From Oceanospirillum linum (GTDB lineage Bacteria > Pseudomonadota > Gammaproteobacteria > Pseudomonadales > Halomonadaceae), in the NCBI RefSeq assembly GCF_900182785.1, contig NZ_FXTS01000002.1:539997-603996 (forward strand): a stretch of 64,000 nucleotides of DNA, written 5' to 3'. The translations under genes and the position numbers were made by a program. The notes under the pieces were generated by a model that was not told where the DNA came from, did no database searches, and worked only from the letters and a program-made list of their open reading frames with translations. Of the stretch, positions 26,275 to 33,984 are shown one piece after another. Each line of letters opens with the position of its first letter. Positions within the stretch are counted from its first letter, which is position 1.

Positions 26275-28680
26275 CTATCGCAGATATCCGATGCTCAGCG
26301 CCTGGTCGGTATCATCAATGGTATAGGATGCCAACTCTGAGACTTCTTCGGGAGTTTTGCTGTTTTGGCGTGCATTCAAAATAACCGGAATATTCAGTGC
26401 TTTTGTCATGCTCAGAATAGCAGCCTGATAGCGGGTATCGGTCTGACCGTCCGGGGCAATGGAGAATTCACAGTATTCCGGGGCCGTGGCGTGGAGCAAA
26501 TCAACCGATGCAGATTTCCCTGTAAACAGATTAAGGCAGAGCTTAAATCCATTTTCTTTAACATCATTAATTTTTTGGCTCGCGGTTTTACTTTCTTTAA
26601 GAACCTTACTGGACAGCCCAAAAACAAACTGTTCTGGTTTAAGATTGTTATTTCTGCTTTTCTCAGCAAAAGCTGAAACTAAAGCTTTTGAAGGCAGAAC
26701 TGAGGGATAAAATGGCACGATAACCGTTGGATGGAGGTTCTGGGCTGCTTTTTGTTTAAAGTGGGTGATGAGTTGATCAAGCACTGAGTTAAGAAGCCGC
26801 TCGGATAATCCACTGACATTTGCAATATCAATAAAGCTCTCGGGAGTTAGGTAACAGTCCGCTTCTTGCCAGAAAATCCGGATTTTATAGAACGCAGTAT
26901 CTGACGGGCCCTTCATTGATGTAATCGGAAACAGCAAGCACTCCAGACCTTTATTATCCAGAGCGTTAAGTATTCTGGTTTCGTTCAGAATACGACTTTT
27001 GACGTGATTGGAAATTTGTTCATTATAGAAATGAATCTGATTTGTACCATTTACTTTGGCGATTTGAAGAGCCTCTGCACTGGCAGCCAGCAGAGTATCA
27101 GGGGAGGTTCCGTCAGTGGGGCTGATCGCTATGCCAGCGCAAGCGGTCAGCAAGATCTCATCACTTTCGATAAAACATGGTTCCCTGAGCTCATCCAGGG
27201 CGTGATGGGTGATAAACATCGCCTGATTCACACTTTCAAGCGAGTGAAGTATCAGTATAAAGCGATCACCGCCAGGTCTGCCGATCAAAAGATTATAGCG
27301 ATCTATATCCCTTAGTCGCATGGCCAGTTCAGCCAGAATTCTGTCCCCCATATTCAGGCTGAAGGTATCATTTACAATATTGAAATCATCAATATCGATG
27401 GTGACAACAGCCACGAAAGTCCGTTCAAACTGGTTAAGCTCAACGAGATTCTCTATTTCAAGCCTGACCTGGGGATAGTTCAGCAAGCCTGTCAAGGCAT
27501 CATAACTGGCTAGGTGGTGTAGCTTCAGTTCCGCTTTTTTACGGTCTGTTAAATCATAGACCTGATAGAAATAGTAACTTGGATGACCATCATGGTCGTG
27601 CAACAGTGATATATTCAGCATGAGCCAATGCAGGTGGCCCTCTTCATCCTGCTGCTGTATTTCGTATTGAAAGTTAGCTTGCTGCCCGGAAAGTAATGCC
27701 AGCAGCCCCTCCTGAATGTTGACCTTATTGGTATAGGAGAGTGGCAGGTCTTCCAGGGTGTTGATTTTAGTCGTATGAGATAGCTTGAACAGTTTCGCAA
27801 ATGCGGCGTTGTAATCAATTAAGCCGCCATCAAGAGCAACCAGAACAACGCCGACAGATGAGTTGTCAAAAGCGGTTTCAAAGCGGCCATCACTTTTCCG
27901 GATTTCTGTTTCGATACGAAGCCTCTGTGAGGCGTCCCGCAGAGCCAACAGCCCGCCAATCACAACGTTAGACTGGCCACGAACCGGCGCTGCAGAATAG
28001 TCGATAAACGTTCGTTTACCTGTATGCTGATTTCTTACAGAGCCATTGAAGACAATAGGCATCACTGCATTTCTCTGCATCGCACTGGCAACAGGGGAGG
28101 AGAGAACCCGGTCTCCATTATGATCATAGAGTTTAATCAGCTCTGAAATATCTTTGCCCATCAACTCATCAACACCGGATACCTCCAGGATACGACACGC
28201 TTCGCTATTGGCAAAATGAATCAGACCATCGATGCCCACGGCAATAATCGCATCGTGTACTGCGTGCAGAATATTGGAGAACCAGCGCTCTTTATAAATC
28301 AGCTTATGTTCCAGTTGCTGCTTGGTTAACGCCACATTGATGCTGGCGCAGAGAGACTGAGTGTTATAAGGCTTAGTGATATAGCCGTAGGGGGCTGTTT
28401 TGGCCGCACGGGCTACAGTGTCTGTATCACTGAATGCCGTCAGGAAAATAATGGGGATAGAGCGTGTTTTAAGAATCTGTTCAGCGGTTTGAATGCCATC
28501 CATGCCATTGCCCAGCACGATATCCATCAAAATCAGATTCGGATCGAGATCCTGTAATTGCTCCAGCGCCGATTCACCATCGTAGGCCACACCAACCACT
28601 TCAAAGCCAGCCCCTTCAAGCTCTTCGGCTAAGTCCATGGCGATAATGGCCTCATCCTCCACGATAAATAATCGTTTCAT
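26275..28680 (-). CDS. Response regulator with PAS domains and degenerate GGDEF-EAL
   Basis: An 801-residue multidomain protein. A receiver domain (residues 1-120) carries the acidic pocket VEDEA and phospho-acceptor LILMDIVLG. Two PAS domains follow (about 140-250 and 270-390), then GGDEF- and EAL-like domains. The cyclase signature reads RPGGDRF, and the EAL domain has KIRIFW where EALLRW is expected, with no EGVE or DDFG motif. Both enzymatic activities are therefore probably lost, leaving a phosphorylation- and ligand-controlled scaffold or c-di-GMP sensor. The start at 28680 has GGGAG six bases upstream; five in-frame codons before it are unlikely to be translated. It is the first gene of an operon with the HisKA_2 kinase. 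Confidence 0.86.
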   Translation of the reverse strand: MKRLFIVEDEAIIAMDLAEELEGAGFEVVGVAYDGESALEQLQDLDPNLILMDIVLGNGMDGIQTAEQILKTRSIPIIFLTAFSDTDTVARAAKTAPYGYITKPYNTQSLCASINVALTKQQLEHKLIYKERWFSNILHAVHDAIIAVGIDGLIHFANSEACRILEVSGVDELMGKDISELIKLYDHNGDRVLSSPVASAMQRNAVMPIVFNGSVRNQHTGKRTFIDYSAAPVRGQSNVVIGGLLALRDASQRLRIETEIRKSDGRFETAFDNSSVGVVLVALDGGLIDYNAAFAKLFKLSHTTKINTLEDLPLSYTNKVNIQEGLLALLSGQQANFQYEIQQQDEEGHLHWLMLNISLLHDHDGHPSYYFYQVYDLTDRKKAELKLHHLASYDALTGLLNYPQVRLEIENLVELNQFERTFVAVVTIDIDDFNIVNDTFSLNMGDRILAELAMRLRDIDRYNLLIGRPGGDRFILILHSLESVNQAMFITHHALDELREPCFIESDEILLTACAGIAISPTDGTSPDTLLAASAEALQIAKVNGTNQIHFYNEQISNHVKSRILNETRILNALDNKGLECLLFPITSMKGPSDTAFYKIRIFWQEADCYLTPESFIDIANVSGLSERLLNSVLDQLITHFKQKAAQNLHPTVIVPFYPSVLPSKALVSAFAEKSRNNNLKPEQFVFGLSSKVLKESKTASQKINDVKENGFKLCLNLFTGKSASVDLLHATAPEYCEFSIAPDGQTDTRYQAAILSMTKALNIPVILNARQNSKTPEEVSELASYTIDDTDQALSIGYLR

Positions 28681-28845
28681 GCAGTACTCCCTCACAGATC
28701 GGTGGTAAATCTCACCAAAAGTCTAACCCTCTACAGGGTTTAACGTAGCAAACGATTTAGTGTAGAGCTAATTATTCCATTCATATCCATGGTTAAATTT
28801 GACGGATTTATCGGCTTAATCGAGGCCAGCGGTTAAACTTAAAAG

Positions 28846-28864
28846 TCCGAGTCGAATACTCGGA
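28846..28864. promoter_or_regulatory. Inverted repeat before the peroxiredoxin leader ORF
   Basis: TCCGAGT-CGAAT-ACTCGGA is a perfect 7+7 inverted repeat ending just before GAGGAG. It could be an operator or a hairpin that hides this ribosome-binding site. Confidence 0.4.
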
Positions 28865-28876
28865 TATTGAGGAGAT

Positions 28877-28972
28877 ATGCGGTATTATGCGTTATCAAAA
28901 ATGGTTATCAGGTTGGTTTTGTTAATCACCGGCACCATTATCAGTAATAAATCTTATTCTTCAGAGGTGTAA
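28877..28972 (+). CDS. Candidate 31-residue leader peptide upstream of peroxiredoxin
   Basis: A short frame begins with ATG six bases after a very good GAGGAG and ends two bases before the peroxiredoxin ATG. The peptide has a basic start and a hydrophobic core (VIRLVLLITGTII). The GAGGTG that should serve the peroxiredoxin lies inside its last codons, so translation of the two could be coupled. No homology is recognised, and short frames of this sort can arise by chance; support rests on the ribosome-binding site and placement. Confidence 0.35.
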   Translation: MRYYALSKMVIRLVLLITGTIISNKSYSSEV

Positions 28973-28974
28973 CT

Positions 28975-29450
28975 ATGTCCATTCAGGTAGGCGAAAAAGT
29001 ACCTAACGTTGAGCTTAAAGTGATGGGTGACCAAGGGCCTGAATCCGTTCAGACAGATGAGCTTCTGACCGGCAAGAAAGTGGTTCTTTTGCTGTCCCTG
29101 GAGCTTTCACCCCAGGTTGTTCCGTCACTCATTTGCCAGGATTTGTGGTTCAGGCTGACGCGATTAAAGCCAAGGGCGTTGACTCTATTATCTGCACCTC
29201 CGTTAATGATGCCTTCGTAATGGATGCTTGGGGTAAAAACCAAAATGCTGATGAGATCATCATGCTGGCAGATGGTATTGGCAATCTTGCTGAGGCCGTT
29301 GGTCTGGAAAAAGACCTGACAGGGGCTCAGTTTGGTGTTCGTTCTCAGCGCTACGCCATGATCCTCAATGACGGCGTGGTTGAGTATCTGGGGGTCGATG
29401 ATAAAGGCGTTGAAAAAAGCAGTGCAGAGGCGATTCTGGCTCAGCTATAA
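28975..29450 (+). pseudogene. Peroxiredoxin (Prx5/glutaredoxin-type), frameshifted
   Basis: Two overlapping frames together encode one Prx5-type peroxiredoxin. Frame 1 (from 28975) gives the N-terminus up to GKKVVLL; from about 29091 the neighbouring frame supplies AVPGAFTPGCSVTHLPGF, which includes the peroxidatic cysteine, and continues to LAQL at 29450. Adding one T to the T4 tract at 29087-29090 restores a single frame of about 158 residues. The family reduces hydroperoxides with glutathione or thioredoxin. As written, the protein would be non-functional: frame 1 ends at 29220 without the active site. The break in a homopolymer makes a sequencing error possible. No other decay is seen. 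Confidence 0.88.
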
Positions 29451-29478
29451 AATTTTCGGATAATTGTTTAAAAAAGTC

Positions 29479-29506
29479 TTGCTTAACAAAACGTTATCCG
29501 TATAAT
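29479..29506 (+). promoter_or_regulatory. Sigma70-type promoter of tRNA-Val
   Basis: TTGCTT at 29479 and a perfect TATAAT at 29501 are separated by 16 bases, placing transcription start just before the tRNA at 29519. Confidence 0.75.
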
Positions 29507-29518
29507 ACGCCTCATCAA

Positions 29519-29595
29519 AGACGTGTAGCTCAGTTGGTTAGAGCACCACCTTGACATGGTGGGGGTCGTTGGTTCGAATCCGATCACGTCTACCA
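29519..29595 (+). tRNA. tRNA-Val (anticodon GAC)
   Basis: The 77-base cloverleaf folds fully: acceptor AGACGTG pairs with CACGTCT, the D-arm is GCTC/GAGC, the anticodon stem is CCACC/GGTGG around TTGACAT (anticodon GAC), the T-loop is TTCGAAT, and CCA is encoded. It reads GUC and GUU valine codons. It lies at the left edge of the accessory island; tRNA 3' ends are common integration targets, but no second copy of its 3' end was found in the window. Confidence 0.96.
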
Positions 29596-29600
29596 AATTT

Positions 29601-29636
29601 AAAAGCCCGTAACTCCCAGAGTTACGGGCTTTTTTC
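29601..29636 (+). terminator. Intrinsic terminator after tRNA-Val
   Basis: A perfect 11-bp stem AGCCCGTAACT / AGTTACGGGCT with a 5-base loop is flanked by A4 and T6. Confidence 0.92.
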
Positions 29637-29740
29637 GTTGGGGATATGTTGGGGCCAACTTCTGTTGGAACCAGGGGCTGTTTTGTGACACAAATATCCT
29701 ATTAAAGATAGAATGGATCTGAGTTGCCAGGAGTTGGGTT

Positions 29741-30124
29741 ATGAATCAGAAGCATACGCTTAATGCACTAAAAAAACTGGCTGAGTCAGATGCCAGCATC
29801 GAAGTTGTATGGCTATACGGCTCACGAGCTAAAGGCACCGCAGATGCTGATAGTGACTTTGATCTGGCCATTGCCTTCCAGTCATTACCCGAAAATCGAG
29901 CGTCCTATTTCACAGAGGATCTTGCATTTCAATGGATGGAACAAGTCAACGTAAAAATCTCCATTGTAGACATTAACCAGATCCCGATCCCCTTAGCTTA
30001 CAACATCATTGAAGAAGGTGAGATTATCATGTCTGCTAATCCACTTCGTATACACTCTGAGCAGTCGAGAGTTTGGTCGCTATGGGAAGAGTACCGATAT
30101 GAATACCTCAAAAATCGAGCTTAA
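29741..30124 (+). CDS. mntA: MntA-type nucleotidyltransferase antitoxin
   Basis: A 127-residue minimal nucleotidyltransferase. The catalytic motif GSX10DXD is intact (GSRAKGTADADSDFD), with a further acidic residue in ISIVD. In characterised MntA/HepT pairs, MntA neutralises the HEPN toxin by adding AMP residues to a tyrosine near its active site (family knowledge). GGAG lies before the start. The 3' end overlaps hepT by 26 bases, the usual arrangement. It is the first gene after the tRNA terminator, within the island. Confidence 0.9.
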   Translation: MNQKHTLNALKKLAESDASIEVVWLYGSRAKGTADADSDFDLAIAFQSLPENRASYFTEDLAFQWMEQVNVKISIVDINQIPIPLAYNIIEEGEIIMSANPLRIHSEQSRVWSLWEEYRYEYLKNRA

Positions 30125-30560
30125 TTTTGAACCTTATGTTATGGCTCTGACCGAGCAGGTTGAGCAATACCTAAGTGGCCTGGATGAGCTCAGCACCTTG
30201 CTGAAGCAACGGCCACTGAGCTTCAATGAACGCAGTGCCGTCGAGCGGAGTTTACAGGTTATTGTTGAATCCGCTATTGGTTGCTCCAAGCACTACCTGA
30301 AAGCTCATGGGAAACCCGTCCCATCGGAAGCCCGAGCCAGTATTGAGCGGGTTTATGAGCATCTGGCTCTTATAGAACCCGATATTAACGATATTCGTGG
30401 AGCTGTGGGTATGCGTAATGCAATTATCCATGATTACCTGAACTTAGACTGGAAGAAATTAGAGCCCGTTGTTCGGGAAAAAAAATACCATTATGTATAC
30501 CGGTACATCGAAAAGGTTACGCAGGCACTTCTTAATATCCCCCATATAAAACACACTTAA
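30099..30560 (+). CDS. hepT: HepT-type HEPN toxin (DUF86)
   Basis: A 153-residue helical protein with the HEPN ribonuclease motif RNAIIHDY, i.e. RX4HXY, including the tyrosine that MntA modifies in known pairs. The rest (ERSLQVIVESAIGCSKHYL, YEHLALIEPDINDIRGAVGM) matches the HepT/DUF86 core. The start at 30099 is chosen because the protein then begins at the usual place and overlaps mntA; the longer frame from 30009 would run inside mntA. It is predicted to cut RNA when free of antitoxin. Functional residues are intact, so the pair may be active and help keep the island. Confidence 0.9.
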   Translation: MNTSKIELNFEPYVMALTEQVEQYLSGLDELSTLLKQRPLSFNERSAVERSLQVIVESAIGCSKHYLKAHGKPVPSEARASIERVYEHLALIEPDINDIRGAVGMRNAIIHDYLNLDWKKLEPVVREKKYHYVYRYIEKVTQALLNIPHIKHT

Positions 30561-30619
30561 AGACTGCTTAACCTCTACTTTTATCACTTGCTAAAATAAG
30601 GTAGTTACGAACCACCTAG

Positions 30620-31126
30620 ATGTGGAAATTGCTGCTTCTGAAGATGAAAAAAGACAGCGCCGCCCGCGCAAGCCTGGGGAAGAACTGGCGTTACTTTATG
30701 GGCCGCCGCAAGATCATTGCCGCCCGTAAAGCCACCGTCATCTTCCGCTTAGTGCTGGAAGAACTGCTGTTCAGGGGCTTAGTCACCCTGCCCAAAGGCG
30801 CAACCCGAGACTTTTACCAAGCCACCAACGCCTGGCCCCGTTGCCGCTGGATCGGCTCAGGCCGGTTAGCCATTGATGGTCTTAAAGAGACCAAAGAAGC
30901 CATCCTGCGGATTGAAGCAGGCCCCAGCACCTATGAGGATGAACTGGCCCTGATGGGCAAGGATTATCAGGAAGTGTTCTACCAACAAGCGCGGGAGATT
31001 AGAGAGCGTGAGGCATTGGGATTACCGACGGATCTGCCAACGCTGAATGCCATGAAGGTGTTGGGGCAGAGGGAGGAGGCAAATTGCCCGCTTGAATCTT
31101 ACAAATCTTTTGCAACTAAATTATAG
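30620..31126 (+). pseudogene. Lambda-type phage portal protein, C-terminal fragment
   Basis: The frame resembles only the last third of lambda gpB-family portal proteins: NWRYFMGRRK, then a tryptophan/proline region (ATNAWPRCRWIG), the IDGLKETKEA helix and YEDELALMGKDYQEVFYQQAREIRE. Full portals are around 500 residues; about 155 remain. The first dozen codons do not fit the family and probably lie outside the homology. No terminase, protease or head genes flank it. It is read as a decayed prophage leftover, not a working gene. Confidence 0.75.
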
Positions 31127-31172
31127 TTGCATATGGTTCGGTAATGACATGAATGGGTAATGGAGAAATTTC

Positions 31173-31736
31173 GTGGCAGGAATGATGAAGCATAAGGGTT
31201 ATTTAGGATCTGTAGAGTTTGATCTCAACCAACAACTTCTACATGGCAAGATTGAGGCAGTGAACGATCTGGTCACTTATGAGGCCAAGGATATTGCGGG
31301 GTTAAAAACTGCATTCGAAGAAGCTGTCGATGATTATCTTGCAACCTGTGAAGAACAGGGCAAAGTCCCGGATAAGCCAATGAATGGCAGCTTCAATATC
31401 CGTATAGGAGAAGAGTTGCATAAGAAGGTATATCTGATGTCTTTGGAAAAGGGCTGCTCAATCAATGATGTGATTAAACAGTCCGTGGCTAACTACTTAG
31501 AAGGAAAGGGGAAGTCAGCTCAATTGAGGATCAAGGATGATATTTATTTAAACATGGAAAATATCGTATCAATTAAGTGGGATGATGAGTGTTTGCTCAT
31601 TGGTTTAAACGGTGGTCATCCTTTTTACAGGGTTTTTGTTGGTGAGCACGATGTAGAACTTGAAGCCCATGCTGGTGTTGAAGTTAATGAGTTCCATCGA
31701 ATTAAACGTCAGATTACTGAATATCGGGGTCAATAA
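31173..31736 (+). CDS. HicB-family antitoxin-like protein with extended C-terminus, no HicA nearby
   Basis: 187 residues. The N-terminal two thirds match HicB: MKHKGYLGSVEFD, a partially degraded RNase-H-like fold, DDYLATCEEQGKVPDKP, then a ribbon-helix-helix DNA-binding segment (GSFNIRIGEELHKKVYLMSLEKG). About 70 further residues (from about 118) are not typical and end in a beta-rich stretch with FHRIKRQ. No HicA toxin frame lies directly up- or downstream, so it is an orphan, perhaps now only a repressor. The start could be GTG 31173 (GGAG seven bases upstream) or ATG 31182/31185. A terminator follows. Confidence 0.78.
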   Translation: MAGMMKHKGYLGSVEFDLNQQLLHGKIEAVNDLVTYEAKDIAGLKTAFEEAVDDYLATCEEQGKVPDKPMNGSFNIRIGEELHKKVYLMSLEKGCSINDVIKQSVANYLEGKGKSAQLRIKDDIYLNMENIVSIKWDDECLLIGLNGGHPFYRVFVGEHDVELEAHAGVEVNEFHRIKRQITEYRGQ

Positions 31737-31777
31737 TAGGCTTAAGCTAACCAATTTTCATATTAGACAGAATATCT

Positions 31778-31804
31778 AAAACCGCCATCCGGCGGTTTTT
31801 TTTC
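31778..31804 (+). terminator. Intrinsic terminator after hicB-like gene
   Basis: AAACCGCC / GGCGGTTT form a perfect 8-bp stem with loop ATCC, followed by a run of eight T. Confidence 0.92.
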
Positions 31805-31827
31805 GCCTGTAACTTACTGGAGGAACC

Positions 31828-32157
31828 ATGACCATCGCATTCTACAAAGACACAGGGATTCAGTTTGAAAAGATCGAAGGCGGCCAATGGGCGTCAGCCA
31901 AAAGCATCGGTGATGCCTTGGGTTACAGCCTGGGCGCTGATGAAGTGCTAAACCTGTATCGGCGTCACAAAGATGAGTTTGATGCGGATATGTCGCAGGT
32001 TTTGCCGGTTAAGACTTCACACGGTTTGCAGCACAAACGGATGTTTTCATTTCGTGGGGTGAATCTGATTGTGATGCTCGCCAAGCAGCCCAAGGCCAGT
32101 GCGATCCGGTGCAAGATGTTGGAGTTTTTGCATGGTGAAATAGGCTTAGCAGGTTAA
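31828..32157 (+). CDS. Bro-N domain antirepressor-like protein, probably truncated
   Basis: A 109-residue protein resembling the Bro-N DNA-binding domain of phage antirepressors: IGDALGYSLGADEVLNLYRRHKDEF, then the FSFRGVNLIVMLAKQPKASAIRCKMLEFL block. Full antirepressors usually carry a second domain, which is absent here, although a frame at about 32600-32758 looks like an antirepressor tail. GGAGG lies before the start. A perfect 8-bp stem-loop follows at 32163-32182. Confidence 0.7.
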   Translation: MTIAFYKDTGIQFEKIEGGQWASAKSIGDALGYSLGADEVLNLYRRHKDEFDADMSQVLPVKTSHGLQHKRMFSFRGVNLIVMLAKQPKASAIRCKMLEFLHGEIGLAG

Positions 32158-32162
32158 TCAAT

Positions 32163-32182
32163 GCCCGGTGGTTACACCGGGC
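32163..32182 (+). terminator. Stem-loop between the Bro-N gene and a convergent gene
   Basis: GCCCGGTG / CACCGGGC form a perfect 8-bp stem with loop GTTA. There is no T-run on either side, so termination is only suspected. Confidence 0.4.
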
Positions 32183-32190
32183 GTTAACAA

Positions 32191-32433
32191 TTAATTAACG
32201 GAGCTGGCTGCAATGGACGACACAATTTTTTCAAACTGGTCGCGAATGCGGCTTTCGTTTTCAGCGGGCATATCAGATCTGGTTTTAATCATTCGATCCA
32301 AACCTGCGTTGAGAGTCGCCGTAAGGTGGGCTGGATCGTGCCCATTGTTGGCCAGATATGCGCCAAGAGTCATTGCGTAGGCTTCCAATGCAAACATTCG
32401 ATCGAATAATTCAGCTTCTTGCTGGGGAGACAT
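32191..32433 (-). CDS. Small protein of unknown function, island-encoded
   Basis: 80 residues, mostly helical, with MFALEAYAMTLGAYLANNG in the first half and a charged C-terminus. I do not recognise a family. AAGGAG six bases before the ATG is an excellent ribosome-binding site, which is the main reason to call it real. It is oriented against its neighbours in the island and convergent with the Bro-N gene. Confidence 0.65.
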   Translation of the reverse strand: MSPQQEAELFDRMFALEAYAMTLGAYLANNGHDPAHLTATLNAGLDRMIKTRSDMPAENESRIRDQFEKIVSSIAASSVN

Positions 32434-32532
32434 AGTCCACTCCTTGTCGTGATAGATAGCGTCAGTTTTGACCCTGAAACACTATCAATTTAGATGAAGA
32501 GAGGACTACAGACTTTAGTCTTGGAGAGGACA

Positions 32533-32758
32533 ATGAATAAACCATACATTCCAACCCTGATGAAAAATGAAAATGTGCTTGGTCCCGCATTGGGTGGCAA
32601 ACAGGCTGAGGGCAGCCGAACGGCTGGAAGAGGGACGCAACCGGGCAAGCAGCTGCGGTGCAGGTTTGAACAGCCGGAAACGGGCAAAGCCGGTGCTGGA
32701 AGGTGATCTGGAGCAGAAACAGCTGCAGTTTGAGCTTTTGTTGGTGATGAAGTACTAA
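32533..32758 (+). pseudogene. Degraded phage-related segment, possible antirepressor tail
   Basis: An ATG at 32533 with GGAGAGG just upstream starts a 57-codon frame ending at 32706, but its product is not protein-like. A different frame over about 32600-32758 encodes AERLEEGRNRASSCGAGLNS and later PVLEGDLEQKQLQFELLL, which resembles tails of Bro/antirepressor proteins. This mixture suggests a frameshifted remnant. The similarity is from memory and weak. Confidence 0.35.
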
Positions 32759-32837
32759 ATTAGGATGTTAGGTTTGATCTGTGTTTGTTAGTCTTGAAAA
32801 GCATTTGTCATCTCTAATGAATAAAGGATAGCTGGCT

Positions 32838-33725
32838 ATGGAGCTGGAAAAAATCTTCAAAGATTTTCTAGAAAAAATGATACAACTGACATTGTTGCAA
32901 AGGTCAGCAGATAACGTTTTTAAGAAAGAGATTAGGGCTCTAGAATTATATAAGAATGAGAGAGAAAAGCAGCCGGATATAGATAATAAATATTTTGATC
33001 TTCATAATATGTTTTTCAGAATGGCTGATACGGGAGAATATTATTTCTATGGCCATGTTGACCGAAGCATTGAAGAAAAAGAACTCTCAACATACGTTCA
33101 CAAAAACCGTCAGTATCAATGGATATTAGCGGAGGCGTATGAGGAATTTGAAGATTTCCTAGAAGGTATCTACGCATGTGCTGCCTATCATGATCACAAT
33201 TTATGGCCTTTAGGAGACTTCGGGAATATAAGGTTCCAAGAAATTGAAGGGAAAAATTTCAAATGGTTTTTGGAACAGGCTGAAAGAAAAAAAGGTGGTC
33301 CAAAAGCAATAATTAAAGATTTAAAGAAAATTTTTCCAATTATTAGTGATGCTGAGAGGAATAATAGTCTTAATATTGATCTTGGATTCGCCATTGCTAT
33401 GATTGAAATGTTTAGGCATATCATTGTCCATAATGGCGGTCGGGTCAAAAACAAGGATGATTTCTCAAATAAAATATTTGATAAATGCGGGTTATCAAAA
33501 AAGGGTCAGACAGCAGATGAATATAGGAATTATATTTTGTATTTTTTTGGTAGAGACCACTTTGAAGATAAAATACTGCTTTTGGAAAGACCCATTAAAG
33601 GATCTAGTCTGCATGGACATCATAAAAATATTGTAGAAGATCTTAACCGCTACCTTATGGCTTATGCCCACATGGTTTATATAGCTTTAGACAAACATAT
33701 AAATACATTGAAAAATAATATGTAG
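32838..33725 (+). CDS. AT-rich gene for a protein with a HEPN-like RX4H motif
   Basis: 295 residues, mainly helical and strongly charged, with no signal peptide or membrane segment. Base composition is clearly more AT-rich than the surrounding chromosome, a sign of recent transfer. The segment MIEMFRHIIVHNGGRV (about residues 190-205) fits the RX4-6H motif of HEPN ribonucleases in a helix followed by a turn. No known family is recognised overall. AAAGGA precedes the start. There is no obvious partner gene, but an array of short hairpins starts 16 bases after its stop. A role in phage defence is a hypothesis only. Confidence 0.72.
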   Translation: MELEKIFKDFLEKMIQLTLLQRSADNVFKKEIRALELYKNEREKQPDIDNKYFDLHNMFFRMADTGEYYFYGHVDRSIEEKELSTYVHKNRQYQWILAEAYEEFEDFLEGIYACAAYHDHNLWPLGDFGNIRFQEIEGKNFKWFLEQAERKKGGPKAIIKDLKKIFPIISDAERNNSLNIDLGFAIAMIEMFRHIIVHNGGRVKNKDDFSNKIFDKCGLSKKGQTADEYRNYILYFFGRDHFEDKILLLERPIKGSSLHGHHKNIVEDLNRYLMAYAHMVYIALDKHINTLKNNM

Positions 33726-33740
33726 ACCAATTCTTGCTAC

Positions 33741-33967
33741 TCCTCAATTCTGAGGACTGCATTCAACAAGGAGCCTCCATGGTGGAGGTTCCTGAATTAC
33801 CAAAGCAGAAATTCCTGCTTAGCCAAGCTGCCGGAATTCCGGTAATTACACTCTGCAAAATTACAGAGTGCGGTAAAAGATTTTCAGATGCGTCCATCAT
33901 GGACGCACCTTTTCTTGACACTCGCCCTGTCTCAGCCCTATCCTCAGGGCCGAGGCGTCGAAACCTC
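33741..33967. repeat. Array of consecutive short hairpins
   Basis: Seven or eight separate palindromes follow one another: TCCTCA/TGAGGA (33741-33756), GGAGCCTCCA/TGGAGGTTCC (33770-33792), AAGCAG/CTGCTT (33803-33820), CCGGAATTCCGG (33831-33842), CACTCTG/CAGAGTG (33849-33870), TGCGTCCA/TGGACGCA (33889-33907), GCCCT/AGGGC within a longer CTC/GAG stem (33931-33954) and GAGG/CCTC (33952-33967). The stems differ in sequence, so this is not a simple repeat family. Function unknown. Confidence 0.7.
33915..33944 (+). promoter_or_regulatory. Candidate promoter for the C4-like RNA region
   Basis: TTGACA at 33915 is a perfect -35; TATCCT at 33939 follows after 18 bases. Transcription would start near 33951 and run into the structured region upstream of the Rha-like fragment. 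Confidence 0.4.
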
Positions 33968-33984
33968 TTGATCTAACCCGGACT

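Noticed and set aside
33734..33976. 80-codon frame over the hairpin array
   Set aside because: It starts inside the first palindromes, has no ribosome-binding site, and its product follows the palindromic DNA; no family is recognised.
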